DNA from: Paracoccaceae bacterium
GTDB lineage: Bacteria; Pseudomonadota; Alphaproteobacteria; Rhodobacterales; Rhodobacteraceae
NCBI GenBank assembly: GCA_020832725.1
Contig: JAFIEC010000418.1
Span: 7,975 to 71,974, forward strand
DNA: 64,000 nucleotides
Reading direction: 5' to 3'
In this document: piece after piece, positions 1-8,610 of the stretch
Position numbering within the stretch: the stretch's first letter is position 1
Layout of the letters: every line of letters begins with the position of its first letter
The notes under the pieces: generated by a model
What the model was told of the DNA's origin: nothing
Databases searched by the model: none
What the model saw: only the letters and a program-made list of their open reading frames with translations
Program-made: the position numbers and the translations under genes

Positions 1-753
1 AATGCCATTCTGGAAGCCTATCTTCTGGACAAGGGCATCGCCGCCGAAGATATCTTCGTCAACTACACCCCCTTCGGCCATGCCGACTGGTCAACCATTG
101 TCTCTGACGTGATTGCGCTGGGCGCGGGCGGCAAGCAGGTTGGTGTGATTTCAACCATCAATGGCGATGCGAATATCGGCTTCTATACAGAGCTTGCCGC
201 ACAAGGGGTCAGCGCCGATGACATCCCCGTGGTTGCCTTCTCGGTCGGCGAGGAAGAGCTTTCGGGCCTTGATACCTCGCGTCTGGTCGGCCATCTGGCG
301 GCGTGGAACTACTTCATGTCTGCCGATACCGAGGCCAATGAAGAGTTCATCGCCGCCTGGCATGAGTTCATCGGCGATGAAGCCCGTGTGACCAACGATC
401 CGATGGAAGCCCATTATATCGGCTTCAACATGTGGGTGAATGCGGTAGAGGCTGCGGGCACCACGGATGTTGATGCAGTGCGTGAAGCCATGTGGGGCCA
501 GGAATTCCCCAACCTGACCGGCGGCATGGCTGTGATGAACACCAATCATCACCTGTCGAAACCCGTGCTGATCGGCGAGATCCGCGCCGATGGCCAGTTC
601 GATATCATCAGCCAGACCGACGAGGTTCCGGGCGAGGCATGGTCGCCCTTCCTAGAAGAAAGCGCCACGCTGACCAGCGACTGGCAGGTTCTGGGCTGCG
701 GCATGTATGACACGGCCACCGAAAGCTGTGTGCAGTTGACATCGAACTACTGA
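1..753 (+). CDS. urtA: Urea ABC transporter substrate-binding protein, C-terminal part (5' end outside window)
   Basis: The reading frame is already open at base 1 and runs 250 codons to a TGA, so the start and export signal lie outside the window. The visible part is the second lobe of a periplasmic type I solute-binding protein of the branched-chain amino acid/urea/amide group. Family-typical stretches include GDANIGFYTELAAQG, AHYIGFNMWVNAVEAAG and, near the end, SDWQVLGCGMYD. UrtA captures urea (or short-chain amides) in the periplasm and hands it to the UrtBC permease. The urtBCDE genes follow on the same strand, 60 bases downstream, which fixes the assignment. FmdD-type amide binding proteins are the main alternative. 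Confidence 0.9.
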   Translation, partial: NAILEAYLLDKGIAAEDIFVNYTPFGHADWSTIVSDVIALGAGGKQVGVISTINGDANIGFYTELAAQGVSADDIPVVAFSVGEEELSGLDTSRLVGHLAAWNYFMSADTEANEEFIAAWHEFIGDEARVTNDPMEAHYIGFNMWVNAVEAAGTTDVDAVREAMWGQEFPNLTGGMAVMNTNHHLSKPVLIGEIRADGQFDIISQTDEVPGEAWSPFLEESATLTSDWQVLGCGMYDTATESCVQLTSNY

Positions 754-813
754 CAACAACCGGGCAGGGGGGCTGTGGTCCCCCTGCCACTGTCTTGCCG
801 AAAGCCCCAGCCC

Positions 814-2787
814 ATGCCGCGCCCGCCCTGGTTCCTGATCCTTGTCGCCTGTCTGACTGTCCCGCTGCTGTTGCGGCCCGCGCCGCTTGCCGCGCAGACA
901 GAAACCCCGTTGCAGGATCTGCTGCAATCCATGCAGCAGATCGTTGCCAGCCCGTCGCGCGCGCGCGTCGCCGAAGTGCTGGACGCGCTGCAACAGGCTG
1001 ACGCCCCCGGCACCACGACCTTCCTGAACCGCTGGGCCGCCAGAGAGGTTTATGAACGCCCCGAGGACGGGCTGTTCTTCTATGGCCGCGAAGGCGCGGC
1101 GCGCAGTCTGATCCTGATCGATATCGATACAGACGCGGACATCGCCGAAGTCACCACCCGCGATGTCAACCAGATCCGCGTCAATGCCGGGGTTCGGCGC
1201 GAGATCGAGGCCGCGATGGTCAGCTTCGAATTGCTCAACCCCGATCCCGCGCGCCGCAGCGCGGCGCTTGCCGCGATTGCCCGCAGCCCCGACCCAGAGC
1301 AGATACCTTTGCTGGAAGCCGCGCTGGAGGCCGAGGAACAGGCCGCGATTGCCACCCGCATGGCCCGGCTTCTGGACCTTCTGAATGCCCGCTTTGCCAC
1401 CGACAGCGCGATCCGCGTGGCCGCGATAGAGGGGTTGCGCGGTGACATCAGCACCGAAGCACGGCGCGCGCTGAACCAGATCCTCGCCACCAGCGCCGAA
1501 TTGGCGCCTGAAATCCCCGCAGGCAGCAATGTCGCGCGCATCCGCGTTCCGGGCCAGGATATTGACCTGCTTGCTGCTTATCAGCGGCTGTCCGATGCCG
1601 GTCTTGCGCCGCCGCGGCCGGGCCGCAATGCCATCCGCGACGCGCTGCGTGCCAATGTCGTCGATGGCGAGGTGGGTGGCATCCCCGTTCATCAGCTTCA
1701 CACCGATGAGATGCGCCGCGCCACCTATCGCGCGCTGGAAGCGGCGGGCAGCGTGCCGCCATTGGTCACGCAAGCCGATATCGAAGCGGCAGTCGCGGAA
1801 TATGTGTTCTTCGATCAGTATCTGGAACCTGACCCCGCCGTGACCGATGCAGCCCGCGCGGCGCTGGACAGCACGCGCACGGCCATTTCGCTGTGGCAGT
1901 TCCTGAGCCTTTCTATCGACGCGCTGTCGCTGGCCTCGATCTTCTTTCTGGCCGCAATCGGGTTGGCCATCACCTTTGGCGTGATGCGGGTGATCAATAT
2001 GGCGCATGGCGAGTTTATCATGATGGGCGCCTATACCGGCTATGTCGTGCAGACCATGATCCCGAATTACACCACATCTCTGATTGTCGCGCTGCCGCTG
2101 GCCTTTCTTGTGACCTTTGCCGCCGGGGTGGCGATGGAGCGGACGGTCATCCGCCATCTTTATTCCCGCCCGCTGGAAACCCTGCTGGCAACATTCGGCA
2201 TTTCCATTGCGCTTCAGCAACTGGCCAAGAACATCTTTGGCACGCAGGCGCGGCCGCTGACGTCGCCCGACTGGCTGGCGGGGTCGATTGCCCTGAATGA
2301 TCTGGTGTCGGTATCGACCATCCGGGTGGCGATTTTCGTGATGGCGCTGGCCTTTCTGCTGATCCTGCTGTTCATCCTGAACCGTACCCGCCTGGGGCTG
2401 GAGGTGCGCGCCGTTACCCAAAACCCCGGCATGGCAGCCAGCATGGGTATCAACCCCGACCGCATCAACATGCTGACCTTCGGGCTGGGGTCTGGCATTG
2501 CCGGGGTGGCGGGCGTGTCCATCGGGCTGGTGGCGCAGGTCACCTCTGAGATGGGCGCGAACTACATTGTGCAAAGCTTCATGACGGTCGTGGTGGGCGG
2601 GGTCGGTTCGGTCTTCGGCACGCTGGCCGGGGCCACCCTGATCGGCGCGCTGCAAAAGGGCATCGAATGGTTCAACCCCGGCAACACGCTGGCCGCGCAG
2701 ACCTATATGGTGCTGTTCATCATCCTGTTCATCCAGTTCCGGCCCAAGGGCATTGTTGCCCTAAAGGGCCGCGCCGCAGGGGATTGA
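814..2787 (+). CDS. urtB: Urea ABC transporter permease UrtB
   Basis: Inner-membrane permease, LivH-like, of the urea importer. The ATG chosen gives 657 aa and opens with a hydrophobic signal segment (PWFLILVACLTVPLLL) ending in an AQT cleavage-like site. A GTG at 775 is an upstream alternative in the same frame. About 350 residues of soluble, probably periplasmic, sequence come before the transmembrane core, which begins near SLWQFLSLSIDALS. This long N-terminal region is normal for UrtB but absent from LivH. The permease signature GVMRVINMAHGEFIMMGAYTG is intact, as is the loop around RAVTQNPGMAASMGIN. The gene lies 60 bases after urtA, and urtC starts 4 bases after its stop, so it sits in one operon. 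Confidence 0.95.
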   Translation: MPRPPWFLILVACLTVPLLLRPAPLAAQTETPLQDLLQSMQQIVASPSRARVAEVLDALQQADAPGTTTFLNRWAAREVYERPEDGLFFYGREGAARSLILIDIDTDADIAEVTTRDVNQIRVNAGVRREIEAAMVSFELLNPDPARRSAALAAIARSPDPEQIPLLEAALEAEEQAAIATRMARLLDLLNARFATDSAIRVAAIEGLRGDISTEARRALNQILATSAELAPEIPAGSNVARIRVPGQDIDLLAAYQRLSDAGLAPPRPGRNAIRDALRANVVDGEVGGIPVHQLHTDEMRRATYRALEAAGSVPPLVTQADIEAAVAEYVFFDQYLEPDPAVTDAARAALDSTRTAISLWQFLSLSIDALSLASIFFLAAIGLAITFGVMRVINMAHGEFIMMGAYTGYVVQTMIPNYTTSLIVALPLAFLVTFAAGVAMERTVIRHLYSRPLETLLATFGISIALQQLAKNIFGTQARPLTSPDWLAGSIALNDLVSVSTIRVAIFVMALAFLLILLFILNRTRLGLEVRAVTQNPGMAASMGINPDRINMLTFGLGSGIAGVAGVSIGLVAQVTSEMGANYIVQSFMTVVVGGVGSVFGTLAGATLIGALQKGIEWFNPGNTLAAQTYMVLFIILFIQFRPKGIVALKGRAAGD

Positions 2788-2791
2788 GGTC

Positions 2792-3991
2792 ATGGATATT
2801 CCGCGCAAGACCGCTGCCCGCCCCCGTCGCCGCACGCTGTTTCAGGACAACCCTTCGGTTCTGTGGTTCATGGGGCTGCTGGGGCTGTTCACGCTGGGCG
2901 TCACCATCCTGTCGGAAGGTTTCGGGCTGGGGCTGATTTCAACCAATCTGGTCAAGATCCTTGGCATGACGCTGTGCCTGTGCCTGATTGCCATCGCGAT
3001 GGATGTGGTCTGGGGCTATTGCGGTATCCTGTCGCTTGGCCATTTCGCCTTTTTCGGGCTGGGCGGCTACATGATCGGTATGTGGCTGATGTATGCGCGC
3101 ACTGAAATCGTGATCCGCGGTTCGCTGGGGCGCGGCACCATCCCGCCCACCGAACTGGAAGTGTCAGAAGCCGTGGCCGCGCAGATTTTCGGCGTCGTCG
3201 GGTCCAGCGAATTGCCTGCGATCTGGATGTTTGCCCATTCGCTGCCCGCGCAGCTTGCGCTGGTCGTGCTGGTGCCGGGGCTGCTGGCGCTGATTTTCGG
3301 CTGGCTGGCCTTTCGCAGCCGCGTGACCGGGGTCTATCTGTCGATCCTGACCCAGGCGATGACGCTGGCGCTGTCGCTCTATCTGTTCCAGAATGATACC
3401 GGGCTGCGCGGCAATAACGGGCTGTCGGGGTTGCAGAACATCCCCGGTGCGCTGGATGTACCGCAATCCATCATCTCTATGTGGTTCTTCTGGGCCTCGG
3501 CCTTCATGCTGGGCGCGGGCTATCTGCTGTTTGCCTGGGTCGTGTCCGGCAAGTTCGGCAGTGTCATCCGCGCCATTCGCGACAATGAAGCCCGCGTGCG
3601 TTTCCTTGGCTACAATGTCGAAGGCTACAAGCTGTTCATCTTCACTCTGACGGCTGTGATATCGGGCATTGCAGGGGCGCTTTACTACCCGCAGGCGGGC
3701 ATCATCAACCCGGCCGAAATCGCGCCCATTGCCAGCATTTATCTGGCGGTCTGGGTGGCGATTGGCGGGCGCGGGCGCCTTTATGGTGCGGTGATCGGGG
3801 CGGCATCGGTGTCGCTTCTGTCAAGCTGGCTGACCGGGGGCGGCGCGCCCAATATCGATCTGGGCTTTTACCGCATCGTCTGGACCGATTGGTGGCTGGT
3901 GCTGCTGGGGCTGGGCTTTGTGCTGGTCACGTTGTTTTTCCCCAAGGGCATCGGCGGGCTGTTTGACTATCTGGTAAGGAAACAGCCATGA
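2792..3991 (+). CDS. urtC: Urea ABC transporter permease UrtC
   Basis: LivM-like second permease of the urea importer, 399 aa, with about ten hydrophobic segments. Diagnostic sequences are DVVWGYCGILSLGHFAFFGLGG near residue 70 and the cytoplasmic loop IRDNEARVRFLGYNVEGYK, which contacts the ATPases, followed by GIAGALYYPQAGIINP. The ATG at 2792 is preceded by GATTGAGG, and the gene is translationally close to urtB (4-base gap). Its stop overlaps the urtD start by 4 bases (ATGA). UrtB and UrtC form the heterodimeric channel. Confidence 0.96.
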   Translation: MDIPRKTAARPRRRTLFQDNPSVLWFMGLLGLFTLGVTILSEGFGLGLISTNLVKILGMTLCLCLIAIAMDVVWGYCGILSLGHFAFFGLGGYMIGMWLMYARTEIVIRGSLGRGTIPPTELEVSEAVAAQIFGVVGSSELPAIWMFAHSLPAQLALVVLVPGLLALIFGWLAFRSRVTGVYLSILTQAMTLALSLYLFQNDTGLRGNNGLSGLQNIPGALDVPQSIISMWFFWASAFMLGAGYLLFAWVVSGKFGSVIRAIRDNEARVRFLGYNVEGYKLFIFTLTAVISGIAGALYYPQAGIINPAEIAPIASIYLAVWVAIGGRGRLYGAVIGAASVSLLSSWLTGGGAPNIDLGFYRIVWTDWWLVLLGLGFVLVTLFFPKGIGGLFDYLVRKQP

Positions 3992-4728
3992 CCACCTTAC
4001 TTGAAGTCTCTGGCGTGTCGGTCACATTTGACGGCTTTCGCGCCATCAACAACCTGTCCATCGCGATCGGAGAGCCGGAACTGCGCGCAGTGATTGGCCC
4101 CAATGGCGCGGGAAAGACCACTTTCATGGATATCGTCACCGGCAAGACCCGCCCTGATGAGGGCCGCGTGATCTGGGGGGAACGCTCGGTCGATCTGCTG
4201 AAACTGTCGGAAAGCGATATCGCCAAGATCGGGATCGGGCGGAAGTTCCAGAAACCCACCGTGTTCGAGGAACAGACCGTGCGCGACAATCTGGCGATGG
4301 CGCTGAAGAACCGGCGCGGGCCGCTTTCTGTGCTGACATGGAAGGCCACCACGCGCGACAAGGCGCGCATTCTGGAACTGGCAGAAGAGATCGGACTGGC
4401 CGACCGGCTGGAACGCCGCGCGGGCGATCTGAGCCACGGGCAGAAGCAATGGCTGGAAATCGGGATGCTGCTGGCGCAGGATCCACGCCTTCTGCTGGTC
4501 GATGAACCCGCAGCGGGCATGACGCCATCGGAACGCGAACACACGACCGATCTGCTCAAACGTGCGGCGAAAACCCGCGCGGTGATGGTGATCGAGCATG
4601 ACATGGAATTCATCCGTCGGCTGGGGTGCCGGGTGACAGTGCTGCATGAAGGCGCGGTGCTGGCCGAAGGTAGCCTGGACCATGTGACGAAGAACCAGCA
4701 GGTGATTGATGTCTATCTGGGGCGCTGA
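3988..4728 (+). CDS. urtD: Urea ABC transporter ATP-binding protein UrtD
   Basis: Cytoplasmic ATPase subunit of LivG type, 246 aa. Walker A is GPNGAGKTT near residue 36. The ABC signature is LSHGQKQWLEIG, the Walker B segment is LLLVDEPAAGMT, and the H-loop is VMVIEHDME. The signature reads LSHGQ where most ABC proteins have LSGGQ, which is usual in UrtD. It powers urea uptake together with UrtE. Its start overlaps the urtC stop and urtE follows 3 bases after its stop, so the two ATPases should be made in equal amounts. Confidence 0.96.
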   Translation: MTTLLEVSGVSVTFDGFRAINNLSIAIGEPELRAVIGPNGAGKTTFMDIVTGKTRPDEGRVIWGERSVDLLKLSESDIAKIGIGRKFQKPTVFEEQTVRDNLAMALKNRRGPLSVLTWKATTRDKARILELAEEIGLADRLERRAGDLSHGQKQWLEIGMLLAQDPRLLLVDEPAAGMTPSEREHTTDLLKRAAKTRAVMVIEHDMEFIRRLGCRVTVLHEGAVLAEGSLDHVTKNQQVIDVYLGR

Positions 4729-4731
4729 GCG

Positions 4732-5427
4732 ATGCTGAAAGTCGAAGATCTGACCCTGCATTACGGGGCATCGCAAATCCTTTGGGGGGTGTCGCTTGAC
4801 GCCCGCGCAGGCGCTGTCACGGCGGTGATGGGCACGAACGGGGTGGGCAAGACCTCGCTTTTGCGCGCAATCGCGGGGCGGCACCCCTATACGGGCGGAA
4901 CCATCACGCTTGACGGGCAGGCGCTGGATCATCCTGGTCCGGCGCAGGCGGCGCGCGCGGGCATCGCCTATGTGCCGCAGGGGCGCGAGATCTTCCCGCT
5001 TCTGACAGTGACAGAAAACCTGCAAACCGGCTTTGCCTGCCTGCCCCGATCCGAGCACAAGATCCCTGCACGCATCTACGAGCTGTTTCCGGTGCTGGAG
5101 CAGATGAAGAACCGCCGCGGCGGCGACCTTTCGGGCGGGCAGCAACAGCAGCTTGCCATTGCCCGCGCCCTGATCGCCCAGCCCAAGGTGTTGCTGCTGG
5201 ATGAACCGACCGAGGGCATTCAGCCCAATATCATCAAGCAGATCGGCAAGGTCATCGAGTTGTTGCGCGACGAAGGCCAGATCGCGATTGTGCTGGTAGA
5301 GCAGTATTTCGACTTCGCCTATGGGCTGGCGGATGAATTCTGCGTGCTCAACCGTGGAGAGGTCGTGCTGAAAAAGCCGTCGGCCGAGGTCACGCGTCAC
5401 GAAATTCTGCAGCGCGTCTCGATCTGA
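4732..5427 (+). CDS. urtE: Urea ABC transporter ATP-binding protein UrtE
   Basis: LivF-type ATPase, 231 aa, last gene of the urt operon. It contains GTNGVGKTSL (Walker A), LSGGQQQQLAIARAL (ABC signature) and VLLLDEPTEGIQPNII (Walker B), the last with the GIQPNI tail typical of UrtE. It pairs with UrtD on the UrtBC permease. No urease genes follow; the next gene, phoB, is on the opposite strand after 37 bases. No clear rho-independent terminator is seen in that short gap. In the family urt operons are commonly nitrogen-controlled, but the promoter is outside the window. Confidence 0.96.
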   Translation: MLKVEDLTLHYGASQILWGVSLDARAGAVTAVMGTNGVGKTSLLRAIAGRHPYTGGTITLDGQALDHPGPAQAARAGIAYVPQGREIFPLLTVTENLQTGFACLPRSEHKIPARIYELFPVLEQMKNRRGGDLSGGQQQQLAIARALIAQPKVLLLDEPTEGIQPNIIKQIGKVIELLRDEGQIAIVLVEQYFDFAYGLADEFCVLNRGEVVLKKPSAEVTRHEILQRVSI

Positions 5428-5464
5428 CCGCAGGGGCGCAGGCACATGATGCTGCCCGGTCCCG

Positions 5465-6166
5465 TCACCCCATCGCATAGCCCGCGCCGCGCACCGTGCG
5501 GATCGGATCGGTGCCGCCGGTGGAACACAGTATTTTGCGCAACCGCCCGACATGCACATCCACCGTGCGGGTATCGATATAGATCTCGCGCCCCCAGACC
5601 CGGTCCAGCAAGGCTTCGCGCGTCCACACCTTGCCGGGGCGTTCCATGAAGGCGGCCAGAAGGCGAAACTCTGTCGGGCCAAGATGCAGGGCTTCGCCCG
5701 CGCGGGTCACAAGATAGGTGTCGGGGTCCAGACGGATATCGTCGATCTCCAGCGCCTGACCCGTCGCGACCGGGCGCAACCGGCGCAGATTGGCGCGCAC
5801 GCGGGCGATCAGCTCGGCCACCGAATAGGGCTTGACGATGTAGTCATCCGCCCCGGTATCCAGCCCCCTGATGCGGTCGCTTTCCTCTGACCGCGCCGAA
5901 ACCATGATCACCGCCGCCTCGCGCCCCTGTGGGCTGGCCTTGATCTGGCGGCAGGCCTCCAGCCCCGAAAGCCGCGGCAGCATCCAGTCCAGAAGCACGA
6001 CATCCGGCCCCTGTTCGGCCACTGCCAGCAGCGCTTCCTCGCCATCCCTGGCGGTGGCGACGCGAAACCCGGCGGCTTTCAGATTGTAACTGAGAAGCGC
6101 AAGCTGGGCGGGTTCATCATCGACGATCAGCACCAGCGGCGCGGTGGTGTCAGTCGTCAGCGTCAT
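5465..6166 (-). CDS. phoB: Phosphate regulon response regulator PhoB
   Basis: OmpR/PhoB-family transcription factor, 233 aa. The N-terminal receiver domain has the acidic pair VDDEP, the phospho-acceptor Asp in VVLLDWMLP, the Thr/Ser switch in VSARSEES and the conserved Lys in IVKPYSV. The C-terminal winged helix includes LGPTEFRLLAAFMERPGKV and VDVHVGRLRKIL, ending in VRGAGYAMG. Once phosphorylated by PhoR it binds PHO boxes to activate phosphate-starvation genes. Its start overlaps the phoU stop by 4 bases, and both are downstream of phoR. It converges with urtE. Confidence 0.95.
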   Translation of the reverse strand: MTLTTDTTAPLVLIVDDEPAQLALLSYNLKAAGFRVATARDGEEALLAVAEQGPDVVLLDWMLPRLSGLEACRQIKASPQGREAAVIMVSARSEESDRIRGLDTGADDYIVKPYSVAELIARVRANLRRLRPVATGQALEIDDIRLDPDTYLVTRAGEALHLGPTEFRLLAAFMERPGKVWTREALLDRVWGREIYIDTRTVDVHVGRLRKILCSTGGTDPIRTVRGAGYAMG

Positions 6167-6870
6167 TCCTTTGGCGCCTCTATCGTTGCGGTCGAATGGC
6201 CTTTTTCGCGTGCTTCTGTCGGCTTGCCTTCGCTTGCGAAGATCACATGTTCCGCCCCATGCGTGACCAGATCGCCCATGCGCTCGATATTCTTGGCGAT
6301 GAAGACGTAATGCAGGCAGGGCGTGATGTTGCGCGGGTCTTCCATCATATGGGTGATGAACTCGCGAAACAGGGCATTGGTCATGTCATCGACCTCTATA
6401 TCACGGCTGATGACATCGCGTGCAAGCGCGGCATCCCCGCGGGCAAAGGCATCCAGCATGTCCTTCAGCATCTGGCCCACCAGGCGCGCCTGGCGGCGTA
6501 GCGCCCCGGCGGCCCCTTCGATCATCGGTGCGGCAACCAGCACCGGCACGCGCTTGGCCATGTTCTTGGCATAGTCGCCCAGACGCTCCATATCGCCAGT
6601 CATCTTCATCACCGCGACTGCCGAGCGCAGGTCATCGGCCTGCGGCTGGCGCAGGGCAAGCAGACGCACCACTTGGGCGTTGATCTCTTCTTCCGCCTTG
6701 TCGATGCGCTTGTCGCCCTCGACGACTTGCGCGGCCAGATCCTGATCGCGCGTTTCAAGCGCGCGCGAGGCATCAAGGATCGCGGTCTCTACCTGCCCGC
6801 CCATCGTCAGTACGGACAGGCGGATGGCTTCGAGGTCGCGGTCAAATGCGGAAAGTGTGTGCGGTTTCAT
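6163..6870 (-). CDS. phoU: Phosphate signalling complex protein PhoU
   Basis: Helical two-repeat PhoU protein, 235 aa, with the typical opening SAFDRDLEAIRLSVLTMGGQVE and metal-binding repeats DKAEEEINAQVVRLLALRQP and ERMGDLVTHGAEHV. In the family it links the Pst transporter to PhoR and keeps the regulon off when phosphate is ample. It lies between phoR (22-base gap) and phoB (4-base overlap) on the minus strand. The pstSCAB genes that commonly sit between phoR and phoU are absent here, so its transporter partner must be encoded elsewhere or be a different transporter. Confidence 0.95.
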   Translation of the reverse strand: MKPHTLSAFDRDLEAIRLSVLTMGGQVETAILDASRALETRDQDLAAQVVEGDKRIDKAEEEINAQVVRLLALRQPQADDLRSAVAVMKMTGDMERLGDYAKNMAKRVPVLVAAPMIEGAAGALRRQARLVGQMLKDMLDAFARGDAALARDVISRDIEVDDMTNALFREFITHMMEDPRNITPCLHYVFIAKNIERMGDLVTHGAEHVIFASEGKPTEAREKGHSTATIEAPKE

Positions 6871-6892
6871 GGTTCAGTTCCTTTCAATCTGA

Positions 6893-7924
6893 TCAGTTGC
6901 AGGGCAGCACGGCGTCAAAGCTTGATCCTTCGCCGGGGGCCGAACGGATGATAAGTCGCCCGCGATGGCGGCTGAGAATGTGTTTCACGATGGCCAGCCC
7001 CAGCCCGGTGCCACCACTGTCGCGCGACCGGGCCTTGTCGATACGAAAGAACCTTTCGGTCAGGCGTGGAATGAAGATCGGGTCGAAGCCTTCGCCATAG
7101 TCGCGGATGCTGACGCGCAAGACTGCGCCGTCAAAGCCCGGCATCGCCGGGATATGGGTTGCAGTGATGTCGATGCACCCGCCGCTGCCACCATATTTCA
7201 GGCCATTTTCGATCAGGTTGTGAAAGACCTGAACAAGCTGGTCATAATCGCCGGGGATCTCGGGCAGGGTGTCGGGAATGTCGAAATTCACCGTGACCGA
7301 GGCTGCGTCGATCTGTGGGCGCAGCGCCGCCAGAGTGGCCTTTAGCACCGTGTCGATCAAAACCGGGGTGCGGGGGCGGATCTTTTCGACCGCCTCTACC
7401 CGGCTGAGTGATAGCAGATCGGCAACAAGCCCGCTCATGCGCGCGGCCTGTTCTGCCATGATCGACAGGAATTCCGCGCGCGCAGCCGGATCATCGCCAG
7501 CCGGACCTTGCAAGGTTTCGACGAAGCCTGCCAGAACGGTCAGGGGCGAGCGCAGTTCATGGCTGACATTCGCGACAAAGTCGCGTCGCTGCGCTTCTGC
7601 GGCTTCCATATCCGAAATGTCAGAGAGCGACAGGACAAATGTCTCCGGCGCGGCTTGCCGCGCGACAACCTTCCATACTGTTTCGCGGCTGCTGGTATGC
7701 GCGATGAAGCAGGCGCTGTCCTCTGGCCGGCCCGCCAGAACCCGGTCCAGCATCGCGGCAACGCCGGGCTGGCGCAGATGCGCCCTGATCTGCGCCCCCG
7801 CGATCTGGGCGCCGAACAATTCGATTGCAGCCGGGTTCGCGGCCTGCACCAAACCGTCATGATTGACCAGCATCACCGGCTGTGGAAGTGCGGCGATCAT
7901 GGCGGGAAAAAGATCGCTATTCAT
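6893..7924 (-). CDS. phoR: Phosphate regulon sensor histidine kinase PhoR (no membrane segment)
   Basis: Sensor kinase of 343 aa. The start ATG gives MNSDLFPAMIAALPQPVML, which leads directly into a PAS domain (residues about 5-100). The dimerisation/His-phosphotransfer helix has the phospho-His in FVANVSHELRSPL, and the ATPase domain has the N box FHNLIENGLKYG, G1 DYGEGF and G2 GTGLGLAIVKH. No transmembrane helix is visible before the PAS domain, unlike the Escherichia coli protein, so it is predicted to be cytosolic and to depend on PhoU or a transporter for its signal. It is the first gene of phoR-phoU-phoB, and a PHO-box-like site lies about 175 bases upstream. Confidence 0.93.
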   Translation of the reverse strand: MNSDLFPAMIAALPQPVMLVNHDGLVQAANPAAIELFGAQIAGAQIRAHLRQPGVAAMLDRVLAGRPEDSACFIAHTSSRETVWKVVARQAAPETFVLSLSDISDMEAAEAQRRDFVANVSHELRSPLTVLAGFVETLQGPAGDDPAARAEFLSIMAEQAARMSGLVADLLSLSRVEAVEKIRPRTPVLIDTVLKATLAALRPQIDAASVTVNFDIPDTLPEIPGDYDQLVQVFHNLIENGLKYGGSGGCIDITATHIPAMPGFDGAVLRVSIRDYGEGFDPIFIPRLTERFFRIDKARSRDSGGTGLGLAIVKHILSRHRGRLIIRSAPGEGSSFDAVLPCN

Positions 7925-8426
7925 CCGATACCTGTCCAGTCCCTGCCCGCGCAGGCACCGGCGCCGAATGCTGCCAAATCCATCCTGACCCCGCATGAGG
8001 TGCCGATCTTGCTGCTGAGGGTTTAAGATGGTTGCGCATCAGACGCTCTTGGGCCGGGTGCCCGGTTCGGGCAGGTGAATGACTAGTAGCGCCAGCATAT
8101 GACATGTTTATGACAATTCCACAGCGCAAGGCACCAACGCTTGTTGGCGGGTGCCCTTGCCGCCGTGCCACCATTCGCGGCGCTTGGCGCGGATATGTGT
8201 TATGTGGCCGGATACGCCCGCGCCAGCCCGGCACGAACATCGCGCAGTCAGAACGGCCCCGAACCATGTTCGGAAAGGTCCGGGCGGTCCGCCAGGCTAC
8301 AGTTACAGATATCACGAAACACGGCGCCCCCAGCCAGCAAGGCGCCCGAGCAGAAGTAGGGGGATGTCGTCCAGAGGGAGGGGGCGCAACTGGACAACAC
8401 AAAGCATGGCGGGCTGAAAAGACAAT
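7925..8426. other. Intergenic region between phoR and tRNA-Ser
   Basis: About 500 bases without a supported gene. It contains the phoR promoter region with a PHO-box-like site at 8097-8117. The long minus-strand open frame that crosses it is an artefact of reading through the tRNA. No repeat, hairpin or second gene was recognised here. Confidence 0.6.
8097..8117 (-). promoter_or_regulatory. PHO-box-like PhoB binding site upstream of phoR
   Basis: On the minus strand the sequence TGTCATAAACATGTCA (8115-8100) holds two direct TGTCA repeats 11 bases apart. This matches the Pho-box layout of two seven-base half-sites with an AT-rich spacer (TGTCA, N6, TGTCA). It lies about 175 bases upstream of the phoR ATG in the correct orientation, which suggests PhoB autoregulates phoR-phoU-phoB. 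No convincing -10 hexamer was identified with it. Confidence 0.75.
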
Positions 8427-8516
8427 TGGCGGAGAGAGCGGGATTCGAACCCGCGAGACGGTTTCCCGCCTACACGCTTTCCAGGCGTGCGCCTTCGACC
8501 ACTCGGCCACCTCTCC
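8427..8516 (-). tRNA. tRNA-Ser (anticodon GGA)
   Basis: The minus strand reads from GGAGAGGTGGCCGAGTGG at 8516 to GCCA at 8427. The acceptor arms GGAGAGG/CTCTCTCC pair. The D-arm is GGCCGAGTGGTC, and the anticodon stem-loop is CACGC CTGGAAA GCGTG with GGA at positions 34-36. There is a long variable arm, as expected for a class II tRNA, and the T-loop is GGTTCGAATCC. CCA is encoded. The anticodon reads UCC and UCU serine codons. Confidence 0.97.
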
Positions 8517-8610
8517 GGCTGTGTCCGTCTAGCCCAGTTCCCTAACCCTATGCAAGCAACGAATGTCGGCTTGCCCGCGTGTCCTGAAACCGTGCCGATG
8601 CAGCGGCAGA

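Noticed and set aside
652..2655. Long minus-strand open frame opposite urtB
   Set aside because: Composition-driven antisense frame; low-complexity Arg/Gln/His sequence with no motifs, and UrtB is fully conserved on the plus strand.
7917..8510. Minus-strand open frame of about 197 codons starting MAEWSKAHAWKACRRE
   Set aside because: It is a read-through of the tRNA-Ser gene, a well-known false protein; nothing protein-like is conserved in it.
8427..8516. tRNA-Ser as an integration site
   Set aside because: No duplicated tRNA 3' end, integrase or foreign-looking DNA is found beside it.
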